Of a stretch of DNA of 64,000 nt, positions 1-8,374 are shown one piece after another (the stretch's first letter is position 1; each line of letters opens with the position of its first letter). Both the position numbers and the translations under genes were made by a program. Source of the DNA: Arthrobacter zhaoxinii (GTDB lineage Bacteria > Actinomycetota > Actinomycetes > Actinomycetales > Micrococcaceae); the NCBI RefSeq assembly GCF_024385505.1, contig NZ_JANFLT010000007.1, positions 110,136-174,135 of the forward strand, given 5' to 3'. Below the pieces are notes generated by a model. The model was not told where the DNA came from, did no database searches, and saw nothing but the letters and a program-made list of their open reading frames with translations.

Positions 1-158
1 GGAACCGGCTCCACGCGGACGGTCCGGGTGGCTTCATAGGCCAGCAGGGTGACCAGTTCTTCCGTCAGCTGACGGAAGATCGGTGACGGGGTGTCCTTGT
101 CGCGGAGAACGGTGAGTTTGTGGGCAACGAGGGGATGATCCACTACAAGTACGCGCAT
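1..158 (-). CDS. upp: Uracil phosphoribosyltransferase, N-terminal part (runs off window)
   Basis: The minus strand from the ATG at 158-156 reads [20 protein letters not shown] and continues in frame for 52 codons to the window edge. This opening, followed by [13 protein letters not shown] and LLAYEATR, is the characteristic N-terminus of actinobacterial uracil phosphoribosyltransferase, which salvages uracil with PRPP to make UMP. Only about a quarter of the enzyme is present, and the PRPP loop and uracil-binding C-terminus lie outside. The gene is divergent from tadA. The identification rests on recognised family sequence; the start is well placed, although no strong ribosome-binding site is visible. 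Confidence 0.88.
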   Translation of the reverse strand, partial: MRVLVVDHPLVAHKLTVLRDKDTPSPIFRQLTEELVTLLAYEATRTVRVEPV

Positions 159-233
159 GCTTCAAAACTACCATTGCCCCTGCCCCTCTCTGCGTTCGCC
201 TGCGTTCGCCCGCGCGAGTGCGGATGGGGGACG

Positions 234-713
234 ATGGCAGGCATGGACTCCCTTTCCCGTACACACGAGGCCTGGATGGACCTCGCCCTGGCCGAGGCCC
301 GCAGAGCGCTGGAGACGGGCGACGTGCCGATCGGCGCCGTCGTCCTGGGTCCCGACGGCGAGGTGCTGGGTACGGGGCGCAACGAGCGTGAGGCGACCGG
401 GGACCCGACAGGCCACGCGGAAGTGCTGGCCATCCGGGCGGCGGCGGCCGCCGTCGGCGAATGGCGGCTGGAAGGCTGCACCCTGGTGGTGACGCTCGAG
501 CCCTGCGCTATGTGCGCCGGGGCGATTGTCCTGGCCCGGGTGCCGAAGGTGGTCTTCGGTGCGTGGGACGAGAAGGCCGGCGCCTCAGGTTCTGTGTTCG
601 ACATCCTGCGTGAGCGTCGCCTGAATCACTGGGTTGAGGTGTATCCCGGTGTGCGCGAGGAGGAATCTGCGCGCCTGCTGCGGGACTTCTTCGGCTCAAA
701 GCGCAACTCCTAG
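234..713 (+). CDS. tadA: tRNA(adenine34) deaminase TadA
   Basis: A 159-aa cytidine/deoxycytidylate-deaminase-fold protein that converts A34 to inosine in tRNA-Arg(ACG). The zinc and catalytic residues are visible: HAE at 61-63 (His ligand and proton-shuttling Glu) and PCAMC at 90-94 (two Cys ligands). The open frame extends upstream to 120. The ATG at 234 is preferred because GGGGGA lies just upstream and the length fits TadA (about 150-170 aa); ATG 243 is an alternative. It is divergent from upp with about 75 bp between the starts. Some annotations call this family nucleoside deaminase or guanine deaminase, but the position and motif spacing favour TadA. Confidence 0.9.
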   Translation: MAGMDSLSRTHEAWMDLALAEARRALETGDVPIGAVVLGPDGEVLGTGRNEREATGDPTGHAEVLAIRAAAAAVGEWRLEGCTLVVTLEPCAMCAGAIVLARVPKVVFGAWDEKAGASGSVFDILRERRLNHWVEVYPGVREEESARLLRDFFGSKRNS

Positions 714-784
714 CGTTCCGCCCGGTTCCGTTTATACGTAGGCTTGCTAATTCCGGAACGCGACAGCTAAAAGGAGTTTCCGTA

Positions 785-1270
785 ATGGGATCAGAGCAGG
801 ATGGACGGGACACCGTCGTCAAGATTCTCGAAAAGGCCAAGATCGCAACGCTGACCACAGTGGACCTGCAGGGGAACCTGGTCAGCCGGCCGCTGCAGCT
901 GCAGGAGGCGGATTCGGACGGCAACCTGTGGTTCTTCACCCCGGACCCCTCCCCCAAGGCCGACGAGGTCCGTGCCAACCCGCACGTCAACGTCGCGATC
1001 AATGACAAAGAAGGCTTCCTGTCCATCAGCGGTACGGCCACGCTGACCAAGGACCAGGGGAAGATTTCCGCGCTGTGGAAGACCTCGGTGGAGGGCTGGT
1101 TCGAGAAGGGCCGTGAAGACCCGTCGGTGGCTCTGCTCAAGGTGGACTCGGATACCGCCGAATACTGGGCATCCGATGAACCCAAGATCGCCAGCATGTT
1201 CAAGATCGGCAAGGCCGCAGTAACCGGCGGCACTCCCGATATCGGCAAGAACGACGTCGTCGACCTCTAG
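785..1270 (+). CDS. Pyridoxamine 5'-phosphate oxidase-like general stress protein
   Basis: A 161-aa soluble protein of the split-barrel flavin/cofactor-binding superfamily, resembling the general stress protein 26 group. Recognisable features are the early IATLTTVD strand, a SRPLQLQEADSDGNLWFFT segment, and the ISGTATL strand followed by an acidic C-terminal half. These proteins bind FMN, FAD or F420-like cofactors; the substrate is unknown and genuine PNPOx activity is unlikely. AAGGAGTT sits 6-7 bp upstream of the ATG. It lies 70 bp after tadA in the same direction, with no clear terminator between, so cotranscription is possible. Confidence 0.8.
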   Translation: MGSEQDGRDTVVKILEKAKIATLTTVDLQGNLVSRPLQLQEADSDGNLWFFTPDPSPKADEVRANPHVNVAINDKEGFLSISGTATLTKDQGKISALWKTSVEGWFEKGREDPSVALLKVDSDTAEYWASDEPKIASMFKIGKAAVTGGTPDIGKNDVVDL

Positions 1271-1334
1271 TTCCTGGGTGCTGGCGGCACTGCTTTTGGG
1301 AGTTGGGCCTTCGACCCGGTAAGGTTGACGCGTT

Positions 1335-1424
1335 GGTGACGTGTCCGAGCGGCCGAAGGTGCAACACTCGAAATGTTGTTTGGTGTAAAAGCCAACGTGG
1401 GTTCAAATCCCACCGTCACCGCCA
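1335..1424 (+). tRNA. tRNA-Ser (anticodon CGA)
   Basis: A class II (long variable arm) tRNA. The acceptor stem GGTGACG (1335-1341) pairs with CGTCACC (1414-1420). The discriminator is G and CCA is encoded (1422-1424). The anticodon stem-loop is CAACA-CTCGAAA-TGTTG, placing CGA at the anticodon (reads UCG). The T arm is GTGGG-TTCAAAT-CCCAC. The D arm begins TGTCCGAGCGGCCGAAGG. The extended variable arm is typical of tRNA-Ser. Its 3' end and terminator are partly repeated at 2035-2092. Confidence 0.95.
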
Positions 1425-1474
1425 ACTGAGAAAGGCCCCGGTTTCCTTGTAAATCAAGGGAACCGGGGCCTTTT
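1414..1474 (+). repeat. Direct repeat copy 1: tRNA-Ser 3' end plus terminator hairpin
   Basis: The tRNA acceptor 3' strand, CCA region and following hairpin recur at 2035-2092. The exact core TCACCGCCAACTG is at 1416-1428 here and 2037-2049 there, 621 bp apart. The similarity continues through the whole hairpin, with single-base indels. The interval between the copies contains the decayed gene A'. Confidence 0.85.
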
Positions 1475-1476
1475 GC
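1431..1476 (+). terminator. Rho-independent terminator of tRNA-Ser
   Basis: A 19-bp stem (1431-1449 with 1455-1473, one T-G wobble) with loop TAAAT, followed by TTTTGCTTTG. It starts 6 nt after the encoded CCA. The A/T flanks make it usable from either strand, so it may also end leftward transcripts from A'. Confidence 0.88.
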
Positions 1477-1510
1477 TTTGCTGATCAGTCGGCATCTGCG
1501 GCGTCACTAA

Positions 1511-1915
1511 TCAGCCGGGCAGGGCACCGCCCCGTACCAGAAGCTCGTGGGCGACATAACTCTGGCCAACCACCACGGCCAGCGGATACAAAAGCCCCAG
1601 GATGTAGCCCCGCACCCTCCCTTGATGATCCGATGCGGTGGACTTCATCTTCTAACGCGCCCGCCAGATGACGCACAGGGCAATCGGAGCAAGGGATATG
1701 AGGGCCGGCATTGTCATTCCGGAGCTACTGGTCCGTGAAGAGGTACGCCCCGAATCTGATAACCGCGTGTCCCACGGGACGCTTTGGAAAACATAGACGG
1801 CTATGACCAGACAAATCAGAAGAGCGCCTGCGTAAGCAATATCAAGAACCCGCGGGAGTCTGCGCGCCAGACGCGCGCCCCCCCTCGGCGGCACCCTCCG
1901 GGGATTCAACCCCAT
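1511..1915 (-). pseudogene. Gene A': decayed paralogue of the three-helix membrane protein at 20125-20520
   Basis: The minus strand encodes a membrane protein aligned end to end with the protein at 20125-20520: shared IAYAGALL/IGYAVALL helix, VPWDTRLS/LPWDTRMS, MPALISLAP/LPALMITPL helix, IWRAR/VWRLL, RGYILGLL/RDYILVLL, and the C-terminus LLVRGGALPG/LLVRGGALSG. An in-frame TAG at 1652-1654 interrupts it where the paralogue has an Arg, yet the downstream codons stay homologous in the same frame to a TGA at 1511-1513. A conserved upstream block with AGGAGG and an ATG at 1940 (MNNNPSFTDG...) is in a different frame and runs to a stop at 1842, so a frameshift may also separate start and body. Best read as a nonsense-mutated duplicate; readthrough cannot be excluded. 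Confidence 0.75.
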
Positions 1916-2034
1916 CGGTGAAACTCGGATTATTGTTCATTGTTCTCGAAAGCCTCCTGCTGCCGACTTTAATCCCGGTGAGCTCGTCATATTCCTATGT
2001 CCTAATTTCCGGTCTGAGCGGGAGCCCTTCCGAG

Positions 2035-2092
2035 CATCACCGCCAACTGGGAAGGCCCCGGTTCCCTGTAACAACAGGGAACCGGGGCCTTC
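2035..2092 (+). repeat. Direct repeat copy 2: tRNA-Ser 3' fragment with perfect terminator hairpin
   Basis: CATCACCGCCAACTGG repeats the tRNA 3' end and is followed by a perfect 19-bp stem (2051-2069 with 2074-2092, loop AACA) almost identical to the tRNA-Ser terminator. No tRNA body precedes it. It begins 12 bp beyond the stop of B' (2104), so on the minus strand the hairpin probably ends the WXG100-RHS-B' transcript. The arrangement resembles an att-type duplication or a copied terminator. Confidence 0.8.
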
Positions 2093-2103
2093 TCTTTGCC
2101 CGG

Positions 2104-2559
2104 CTATCCGTTGATCTCCTCAAAGGACCAGACTTCGGGTGACACGTCAAACCGGTTCATCAGCCAACGGAACGTGTTATCTACCTCTCCGATTTCGAAC
2201 GAGTACTTTTCACCCGGCTCCAATTCTGCCGCCACAGAGTCGCGGTTCGAAGCGGTAATCCCGGTCTCGTACAAAAGTTCTCCGCACTCCGCCGTGGTGA
2301 TGTACACCCGGTGATACGGGCCCCCGCCATTGCGCGGGCCGGATACCTTCACCCCCTCGGCTTCCACCACAGTGCATTCAATCCGCGTACGATGGCTCTG
2401 GTCGTATAGGGAGGCCAGGGGTGGGACCACGATGACTGCGGCCAAAGACAAAAGCAGAAGGACGGGAAATATCAATCGGGCGGGACGCAGCTTTGTCTGC
2501 GGTTTCTGTCGGTTTCCTTCGGCAGGCTCACCGGAGGCCTGTCCATGAGACACATTCAT
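2104..2559 (-). CDS. Gene B': small single-pass membrane protein, candidate immunity protein for the RHS effector
   Basis: A 151-aa protein of a family I cannot name. Residues 1-27 are polar and basic (cytoplasmic), about 28-50 form one transmembrane helix, and the rest is a predicted extracytoplasmic domain with a conserved Cys pair: IECTVVEAEG and TAECGELL. It is clearly paralogous to the 159-aa protein at 19587-20066 (shared IECTV-EAEG, CG-L, VAAEL-PG-FEIG and a closing SFE). It starts 67 bp downstream of the RHS gene on the same strand, with AAAGGACG before the ATG, and ends at a strong hairpin. That position is typical for immunity genes of polymorphic toxins; immunity is inference only. 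Confidence 0.72.
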   Translation of the reverse strand: MNVSHGQASGEPAEGNRQKPQTKLRPARLIFPVLLLLSLAAVIVVPPLASLYDQSHRTRIECTVVEAEGVKVSGPRNGGGPYHRVYITTAECGELLYETGITASNRDSVAAELEPGEKYSFEIGEVDNTFRWLMNRFDVSPEVWSFEEING

Positions 2560-2625
2560 TTCATCGTCCTTTGCGATTGGAGTCCGCGAACCTTTTCCCG
2601 CTGCTCTCCCGGATCCTACGGCATT

Positions 2626-5600
2626 TTACGGCACACTAGGAACACGTTCCCATCCACCGCCACCTCCTAGCATTCCCCCGATCTGAGCATCCCAGACATT
2701 CTCTTTTTCGAGGTTTCCTTCGCGCGGCTTTGCCATCTCATTTATTCCACTGGCAACACCATTGACGAGCCGGTCCGAGGCGTCAGTTATCCCGTTTGTC
2801 CATCGCACCTCACTCGGCGTTGGAAGAGTGGAGCTCCCCGCAGGGGGCGGCGTGATACCCATATGGCCCAGCACTGTGTCGGACACTTTGGCACTGCCGA
2901 CGGTTGCAGCGCCGCCGGTTGCAGCGCCCCACATTCCTGCCTGCAAGTACCCCTCCGGAGTTCTCACACCTCCGTAGTTGAACTGGTAATCCAGGAGATT
3001 GTCTGTTGCCCCGGACACCATACCCGTCATTGTGTCCTGGGCCAGTTTGGAGGACATGAGCGTGCCAGGCGCCGCGGTGGCGCCAGCCGCCTTAAAGGCG
3101 GCACCTGCACCGCCGGAGACCAAACCGGAGGCGGCACCGATTGCCGTGTCCTTGGCGAACTCTCCCCAATCCACTGTTCCTTTATCCCGCTTCTGGGTGA
3201 TCAGCGACGTTCCGGCAGCAGTCGAGGCACCGGCCGCCATACTCAACAAAATCAAGCCGGCCCCGGTACCTGCACCGGTTAACGACAGCGCGACTCCGAG
3301 GACGATCAGTCCAACGCCAATGAGCACGGCATGCTCGTCCGCCCAGTCTCCGAAGTCGGCGAGCATGCTCTGGTTAGCTTTAGCGAAATCCGCCAGCTGC
3401 CCGTCCGTGAGCGGCCGCAGACCCGTCGGGTCCGTGGCGTTCAGCGGGTTGTTGCCGGCGTAGGCGTAGGGGTTGCCGTCCCAGCCGGCACCCAGCACGG
3501 GATCCAACGGGTCGGTGGACAGGAAACCACGCGTCGCAGGGTCAAAGGCACGCCTGCCCAGCCATTCCAGACCGGCAATGTCCAGGCCGCCGTTTCCAGT
3601 AAGACTGATGCCCGCAGGCAGCACGCCGGATAGCCCCGTTGCCCCACCCCCACCGGACATCGCTGCTGCAGTGCTGCCCTCGTAGGAGAAGCCTGCTTCG
3701 GGGATAACCGATGCACCCAGCACCGCCCAGGGGTCGGTTTGGCCCGTGGGCCGGGCGGCACGCCAGTTCGGGCTAATCCAAGTATTTCCGAAGCCCGTGA
3801 CACCGCCGGGCAGTGAAAGGACCTGTTCCGAGCCGAAGCCAGCCAAGGTGGGCACCGGTTTCGCGGTATCCCACCACACCGGGCAACCATCGACAGAAGC
3901 GAGTTCGCCCAACGCATCCGTCCACATCCGGTGTTGCGAGCGTGCTGTCCCGTCCGGCGTGTGTTCGGCGGTGGCCTGGAGATATCCCGTTGCGCCCCAG
4001 GCATATTCAGCCCAGGATCCATCAGGGCCGATGCTCCGGACCCGGCGACCTAGTCCGTCATGGACGTATTCCGTCCGTGCCCCGTCCGCCTCGACAACCG
4101 ACTTCAGTTGGCCGGCGGCGTCATACTCGTACACCCGAAGCCCCGCTGGGGTGCTTTCGCGGATCAGCCGGCCACCGGCGTCGTACTCCCACTGCGAATC
4201 CAAGGACGTCCCGGACCTGCCTGTCGTGGCGGCAGCAACCAGCTGCCCCGCCCCGTCGTAGCTGTACCGGGTGACAGCACCCGCCCGGGTCAATCCGATA
4301 ATCCGGCCGTCTTCGCCTCGACCGACGAGGGTTGTCTCCGCGCCGCCTTCAGTGGCTGAGCGGTCCGTGCGGGTGTGTTCAGACAGGTAGCCGTTGCGGT
4401 AGACCCATTCCTGCACCAGGTCCCCGGCGGTTGCTGCTGTCGGGCGTCCCGCTGCGTCGTAGGTAAACGATGCTTCGCCCAGCTGAGAATTGCTTACGGT
4501 CTTCACCCGCCCGACGGCGTCGCGGCCGTAAGTCGTCGTCGTGCCGTTGGCGTCGGTGAACGCAGTACGGTAGCCGTCCGCGTCGTATCCCCAGGACAAC
4601 TCCTGCCCGCCGCGGGTGCGGGAGGTCAGCTGGTTACGCCGGTTGAACACGAGTACATGCTCGACCGCCAGTCCGTCGGGTCCGGTGTGGTCGCTGATCA
4701 CCGCACGACGGTTTTGCAGGTCGCGGTTAATGGCGCCCAGCAGCTTTCCGTTGCGGGAGGTACTCGCCTCCCGTCCGGCTGCGTCATAGGTCCAGGTGGT
4801 GGTGTTGCCGTCCGGATCGGTCTGGGACAGCTGCCGTCCTGCCGGATCATAGGTGGCGGTGGTGACCCGGCCCAGCGGATCGGTGACGGCGTTGACCTTA
4901 TCCGTGTCCGTATAGGTGCGGGTGGTGACCCCGCCCAGCGGGTCGGTGATCCGGATCAGCCGGCCACGGACGTCGTATTCGAACCGGGTCCGCCCACCGA
5001 CACCGTTGACCGTCTCCACCAGTTCCCCGGCAGTGTTGTATTTAAAGCGGCGGGTCCCGTACCAGGAGTCCTGGGAAAAAGTCAGCCGGCCGGCCTTGTC
5101 GTACCCGTACCGGGCGGTCCCGCTTCCGGGGGCAACCCGTAGGACCAAGCGGCCGCAGGCGTCATAGTCGAATCTCTCCACCTCACCGGTGGGAAGGGTG
5201 CGAGCAACCACGCGCTGGTCGGCGTCGTAGGCCAGCTCGGTAACCGCGCCCAGCGGGTCAACGGTCTTCCAGGGCCGCCCGCAGACGTCGTACTCGTAGC
5301 GGGTGACCGCACCCGACGGCGCCGTGACCGAGGTGATCTTCCCCGCCACGTCACGGCCCAGGACAGTCAACCCGCCCTCGCCGTCAATCAATTCCACCGG
5401 GTTCCCGGCCGCATCGTAGGTGGTCAGCTCCGCGGACCCGTCCGCGGTTTCAGCCCGGACCGGACGCCCGTATTCGTCGAAGCTGTAGGTGGCGGAGGAG
5501 AACGCGTCGGCAAGGGTCGCAGTGCCGGACTTCCGGTCGGTGGTCACTTCTGCGCGCACACCGGTCGGGTCGACGACGGCGGCCAGGTTTCCGATCTTGT

Positions 5601-8160
5601 CGTACTCCCGGACCCAGTCGTGGCCGGCGGGGTCGGTGATGCCCGTCAGGCGGGAGAGGGTGTCGTGGGTGAACCCCCAGCGGGCACCGTCGGGCAGGAC
5701 CGCCGCAACGACGTTGCCGAGTTCATCAAAGATGCGTTCCAGGCTGCGGCCCAGCGGGTCGGTCCTCCGGACCAGTTCCCCGTTGGCGGCGTATTCCACT
5801 TCGGTCCGGCCCCCGTCGGGAGCAACAGATGCGGTGATTCGGCCCGCAGAATCGTGTTCAAAGGACCAGACGGCACCGTCGGGGTCTTCCCGCCGGGCCA
5901 GGAGGCCCGCCTCGTTATAGATGAAGCGGGTCGCCGCTCCGGACGGGCTGACCGCGGAGACCGGGCGCCCGGCGGAGTCACGAAGGATCTGCGCGGTGTC
6001 CCCCAGGGCGTTGCGGGTGGCAATGAGATCGCCGTATTCGTCGTACTCGCACTCAACGGTCACTCCGGCCGGGTCCGTGATCCGGGTCAGAAGCCCGTCC
6101 TGCCAGCTGAGTTCCGTGCGGCCACCCAGCGGATCGCTGATCACCGCGGGGTCCCGGCTCAGATCATCGGCGTATTCATAGGTCACGACGGATCCGGATT
6201 CGGTGACCAGGGTGGTGATCCGGTCCTGCTCGTCCCACCCGTAGGTGAGGTCCGCCCCTTCCGGAGTGACGGTTCGGGTTTTCCGGCCCCGCGCGTCGTA
6301 GGCGTGGACGGTGACAGACCCGTCGCGTTCGGTGAGCGAGACCAGGTTGCCGTGCTTGTCGTAGGCCATCGACTGGCGCTGGTCATGGGAATCCAGGACG
6401 CCAACGAGGCGGCCCTTGGGATCGGCGATCCAGGAGTTGGAGCGGGTGCCGTCTTCATCCGAGACGACGGTGACCCGTCCGGGCAGGTAGGCGAAGCGGA
6501 TGCGGCGGCCGTGCTGGGTGATCTGCAGGATCACCCGGTCCTGCTCGTCGTAGGTGTTCTCCGCTTCCAGGACCCCGGCGGCGGAGTAAACGGCGTCGAT
6601 CAGACCCTTCCCGTTCCACCGGTAGGTCCGGGTTCCGGTTTCGGTGGTGACCGAAACGAGCCGCCCGGCGTCGTCATACCCGTATTCGGCCCGGCGCCCA
6701 TCCGAGGCCCGGACCACGGCGGCCAAGCCGTTCACGTAGTCGATGTCCAGGAACCGGCCGCGCACATGGGAAAGGCGGGACACCTGGCCGGCGCCGTCGT
6801 CGTCGGTCTCTTCCCGGTGCACGGAGACCGTCCGGCCGGGGCCCGAACCGGTCCCAAGCCAGACACCGGCCAGGCTGTAAGCCCACCAGGCGCCCTGGTT
6901 GTCCCGGACCACAAGCAGATCGGTGCTGCCCTCGGGTACGGAAGCCAGTTCCGCGAATGCAGCGGCGCCGGCAGGTTCGCGGGTCAGCCAGTAATTCTCC
7001 CCCACCGCCCGGCCCCAGGCCTCGCCTTCACGCGGGAAGTCCACGGCGCGGCCGTCAGCCAGCACCCAGCGGCAGCCCTCATCCGAGAGCACCAGGTGCT
7101 GGTCCAGGACCGAGGCCCAGCCCGGGCCGAATACACCTGGAGTCTCCAGGCCTGAGGCCAGCGAGTTGTACATCCGGGAAAACACAAGGTTTGCGGCTGT
7201 TCCAGCGAAGCCCAGGTCGGTTTCGGGCTCGATGAAGTTACCCGTGGCCGTGTTCACCGGGTCACTGGCGTAGCCGGTGGTTGGTTTCGCACCCGAAGCG
7301 GTGGGCGGATCGATCGTCAGGGCTTGGCGGTTCGCGTCCACCCCAGCGGCTGCCAGCGCAGCCTCCAGGGCAGCATCCGAGAGAGTCGAGACGTCCCCGT
7401 TGCTCCCGGCAGATGCGAAAGCCTCTGCAAGGACGTCAGCCCACCGGGCATCGTTTTCATTGGCGTCCAGGTATTCCTTGTAAGCAAGGAGGACTCCGTC
7501 AGCGTCGAGGGTTGCCCAGGAGCAGAGCCCCCGGAACGAGGCCAGGTTGCCCTGAAGGCGGGATATGTCGGTCGCCAAGCCGGCGTCAAGCGCACGGGAG
7601 CCGGATGCGAAAGAGCGCAGGTTATCCGGTCGCGCCGAGGAGGTCCCTCCCCCGGATCCGCCGCCGGTCCCCAGCACCGGGACCTCCCTATACGCGATGA
7701 GGGGGGTGAAGGGGGTAAACACCGGTGCTTTGCCCGGCACCATATCGGGCATATCTTCCACCCCGAAGCGCTCGTCCCAGAACTTCTCCCAGCCGGAACG
7801 GGATTTGTATTCACGGACCCACTCGTTGGCTTTCGCACGGCGGGCATCCTCTTCATGGGCGAAGTGGATAAAGGTTCCTAAATACTCGGCCACTTTCCGC
7901 AGGGCCCGCTCAAGCTCGTGGGCATCCGTGTACGCCGTTGTGGTGTTTCTTTGAAATATCTCCGAAAAAAGTCCCTTGAAGTCCGCCCTCGCCTGGGTGA
8001 CCTGGGTAACCCGGGAATATTTAGTCTGTTCCAGAGCGTCAGCGGCGTCCCTGAATGCCCGCTGCATCGTCTCCGCATGGACGTAGCTGAATCGCCCCCG
8101 GTGGGCCGTCTCCGCCGGCAACATAGGCATTTCAACTAAATCAATATCGACATCAGACAT
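2626..8160 (-). CDS. RHS/YD-repeat polymorphic-toxin-like protein with alpha-helical (WXG-like) N-terminus
   Basis: 1844 aa. Residues about 20-130 are alpha-helical and resemble a WXG/LXG-type secretion domain, followed by a Gly/Ser linker and a second helical segment (about 180-270). A DUF6531-like domain begins near 299 (DPVNTATGNFIEPETDLGFA). Long YD repeats (many YDAAGR/YDxxGR units) fill about 450-1500, closing with the RHS core (FDPATRGFLSTDPLDP, NPYAYAGNNPLNATDPTGL). The YD barrel normally encapsulates a C-terminal toxin. The 261-aa tail here is Gly/Ala-rich with a hydrophobic stretch (AVLIGVGLIVLGVALSL) and a short end (NVWDAQIGG...); I recognise no nuclease motif. There is no Sec signal, so export by the nearby type VII-like ATPase is likely. 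The gene follows the WXG100 gene and precedes B'. Confidence 0.88.
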   Translation of the reverse strand: MSDVDIDLVEMPMLPAETAHRGRFSYVHAETMQRAFRDAADALEQTKYSRVTQVTQARADFKGLFSEIFQRNTTTAYTDAHELERALRKVAEYLGTFIHFAHEEDARRAKANEWVREYKSRSGWEKFWDERFGVEDMPDMVPGKAPVFTPFTPLIAYREVPVLGTGGGSGGGTSSARPDNLRSFASGSRALDAGLATDISRLQGNLASFRGLCSWATLDADGVLLAYKEYLDANENDARWADVLAEAFASAGSNGDVSTLSDAALEAALAAAGVDANRQALTIDPPTASGAKPTTGYASDPVNTATGNFIEPETDLGFAGTAANLVFSRMYNSLASGLETPGVFGPGWASVLDQHLVLSDEGCRWVLADGRAVDFPREGEAWGRAVGENYWLTREPAGAAAFAELASVPEGSTDLLVVRDNQGAWWAYSLAGVWLGTGSGPGRTVSVHREETDDDGAGQVSRLSHVRGRFLDIDYVNGLAAVVRASDGRRAEYGYDDAGRLVSVTTETGTRTYRWNGKGLIDAVYSAAGVLEAENTYDEQDRVILQITQHGRRIRFAYLPGRVTVVSDEDGTRSNSWIADPKGRLVGVLDSHDQRQSMAYDKHGNLVSLTERDGSVTVHAYDARGRKTRTVTPEGADLTYGWDEQDRITTLVTESGSVVTYEYADDLSRDPAVISDPLGGRTELSWQDGLLTRITDPAGVTVECEYDEYGDLIATRNALGDTAQILRDSAGRPVSAVSPSGAATRFIYNEAGLLARREDPDGAVWSFEHDSAGRITASVAPDGGRTEVEYAANGELVRRTDPLGRSLERIFDELGNVVAAVLPDGARWGFTHDTLSRLTGITDPAGHDWVREYDKIGNLAAVVDPTGVRAEVTTDRKSGTATLADAFSSATYSFDEYGRPVRAETADGSAELTTYDAAGNPVELIDGEGGLTVLGRDVAGKITSVTAPSGAVTRYEYDVCGRPWKTVDPLGAVTELAYDADQRVVARTLPTGEVERFDYDACGRLVLRVAPGSGTARYGYDKAGRLTFSQDSWYGTRRFKYNTAGELVETVNGVGGRTRFEYDVRGRLIRITDPLGGVTTRTYTDTDKVNAVTDPLGRVTTATYDPAGRQLSQTDPDGNTTTWTYDAAGREASTSRNGKLLGAINRDLQNRRAVISDHTGPDGLAVEHVLVFNRRNQLTSRTRGGQELSWGYDADGYRTAFTDANGTTTTYGRDAVGRVKTVSNSQLGEASFTYDAAGRPTAATAGDLVQEWVYRNGYLSEHTRTDRSATEGGAETTLVGRGEDGRIIGLTRAGAVTRYSYDGAGQLVAAATTGRSGTSLDSQWEYDAGGRLIRESTPAGLRVYEYDAAGQLKSVVEADGARTEYVHDGLGRRVRSIGPDGSWAEYAWGATGYLQATAEHTPDGTARSQHRMWTDALGELASVDGCPVWWDTAKPVPTLAGFGSEQVLSLPGGVTGFGNTWISPNWRAARPTGQTDPWAVLGASVIPEAGFSYEGSTAAAMSGGGGATGLSGVLPAGISLTGNGGLDIAGLEWLGRRAFDPATRGFLSTDPLDPVLGAGWDGNPYAYAGNNPLNATDPTGLRPLTDGQLADFAKANQSMLADFGDWADEHAVLIGVGLIVLGVALSLTGAGTGAGLILLSMAAGASTAAGTSLITQKRDKGTVDWGEFAKDTAIGAASGLVSGGAGAAFKAAGATAAPGTLMSSKLAQDTMTGMVSGATDNLLDYQFNYGGVRTPEGYLQAGMWGAATGGAATVGSAKVSDTVLGHMGITPPPAGSSTLPTPSEVRWTNGITDASDRLVNGVASGINEMAKPREGNLEKENVWDAQIGGMLGGGGGWERVPSVP

Positions 8161-8374
8161 AATCAGCGCCCCCCACTGAACAAGAACTGGAATAGAACAA
8201 CCACCAACACCGGTACACCCACGCTGGCATCAACCACGGTGGAAAGCGGCCCGCGGCAACGGGCCGGAAACGAACAGCGGTGCCGGGTTCCCGGCACCGA
8301 GGCCGGCAACGGCCGGGCAGCTGACGACCATAGCGGCGTCCGCTGCCCGGCCATTACCCGGCGATATGGACGCT
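8161..8374 (-). other. Hairpin-rich spacer between the WXG100 and RHS genes
   Basis: This 214-bp gap contains a perfect 11-bp inverted repeat GGCCGGGCAGC (8311-8321) / GCTGCCCGGCC (8342-8352), 22 bp beyond the WXG100 stop. A second palindrome is TGCCGGG-TTCCCGGCA (8281-8296), and there are further GC-rich repeats near 8250-8270. A leaky terminator or RNA-processing element would let the WXG100 protein be made in excess of the RHS protein. A 63-codon open frame (8163-8354, minus strand) with a hydrophobic C-terminus also crosses here and stops 2 bp before the RHS ATG, but it has no good ribosome-binding site and runs through the hairpins, so I do not call it. Confidence 0.5.

Noticed and set aside
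120..233. Longer tadA start giving 197 aa
   Set aside because: The extra segment overlaps the divergent upp start and has no TadA-like sequence. ATG 234 has GGGGGA just upstream.
4000..7000. Periodic DNA similarity that could be taken for a tandem repeat array or CRISPR
   Set aside because: The period follows the YD protein repeat, units are diverged, and there are no identical repeats with unique spacers.
5620..7155. 511-codon plus-strand frame opposite the RHS gene
   Set aside because: It mirrors the YD repeats and has no ribosome-binding site or recognisable fold. The minus strand reads an intact RHS protein.
8163..8354. 63-codon minus-strand frame ending 2 bp before the RHS start, with a hydrophobic C-terminus
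   Set aside because: No good ribosome-binding site, and it is composed largely of the GC-rich hairpins. Kept only as part of the spacer description.
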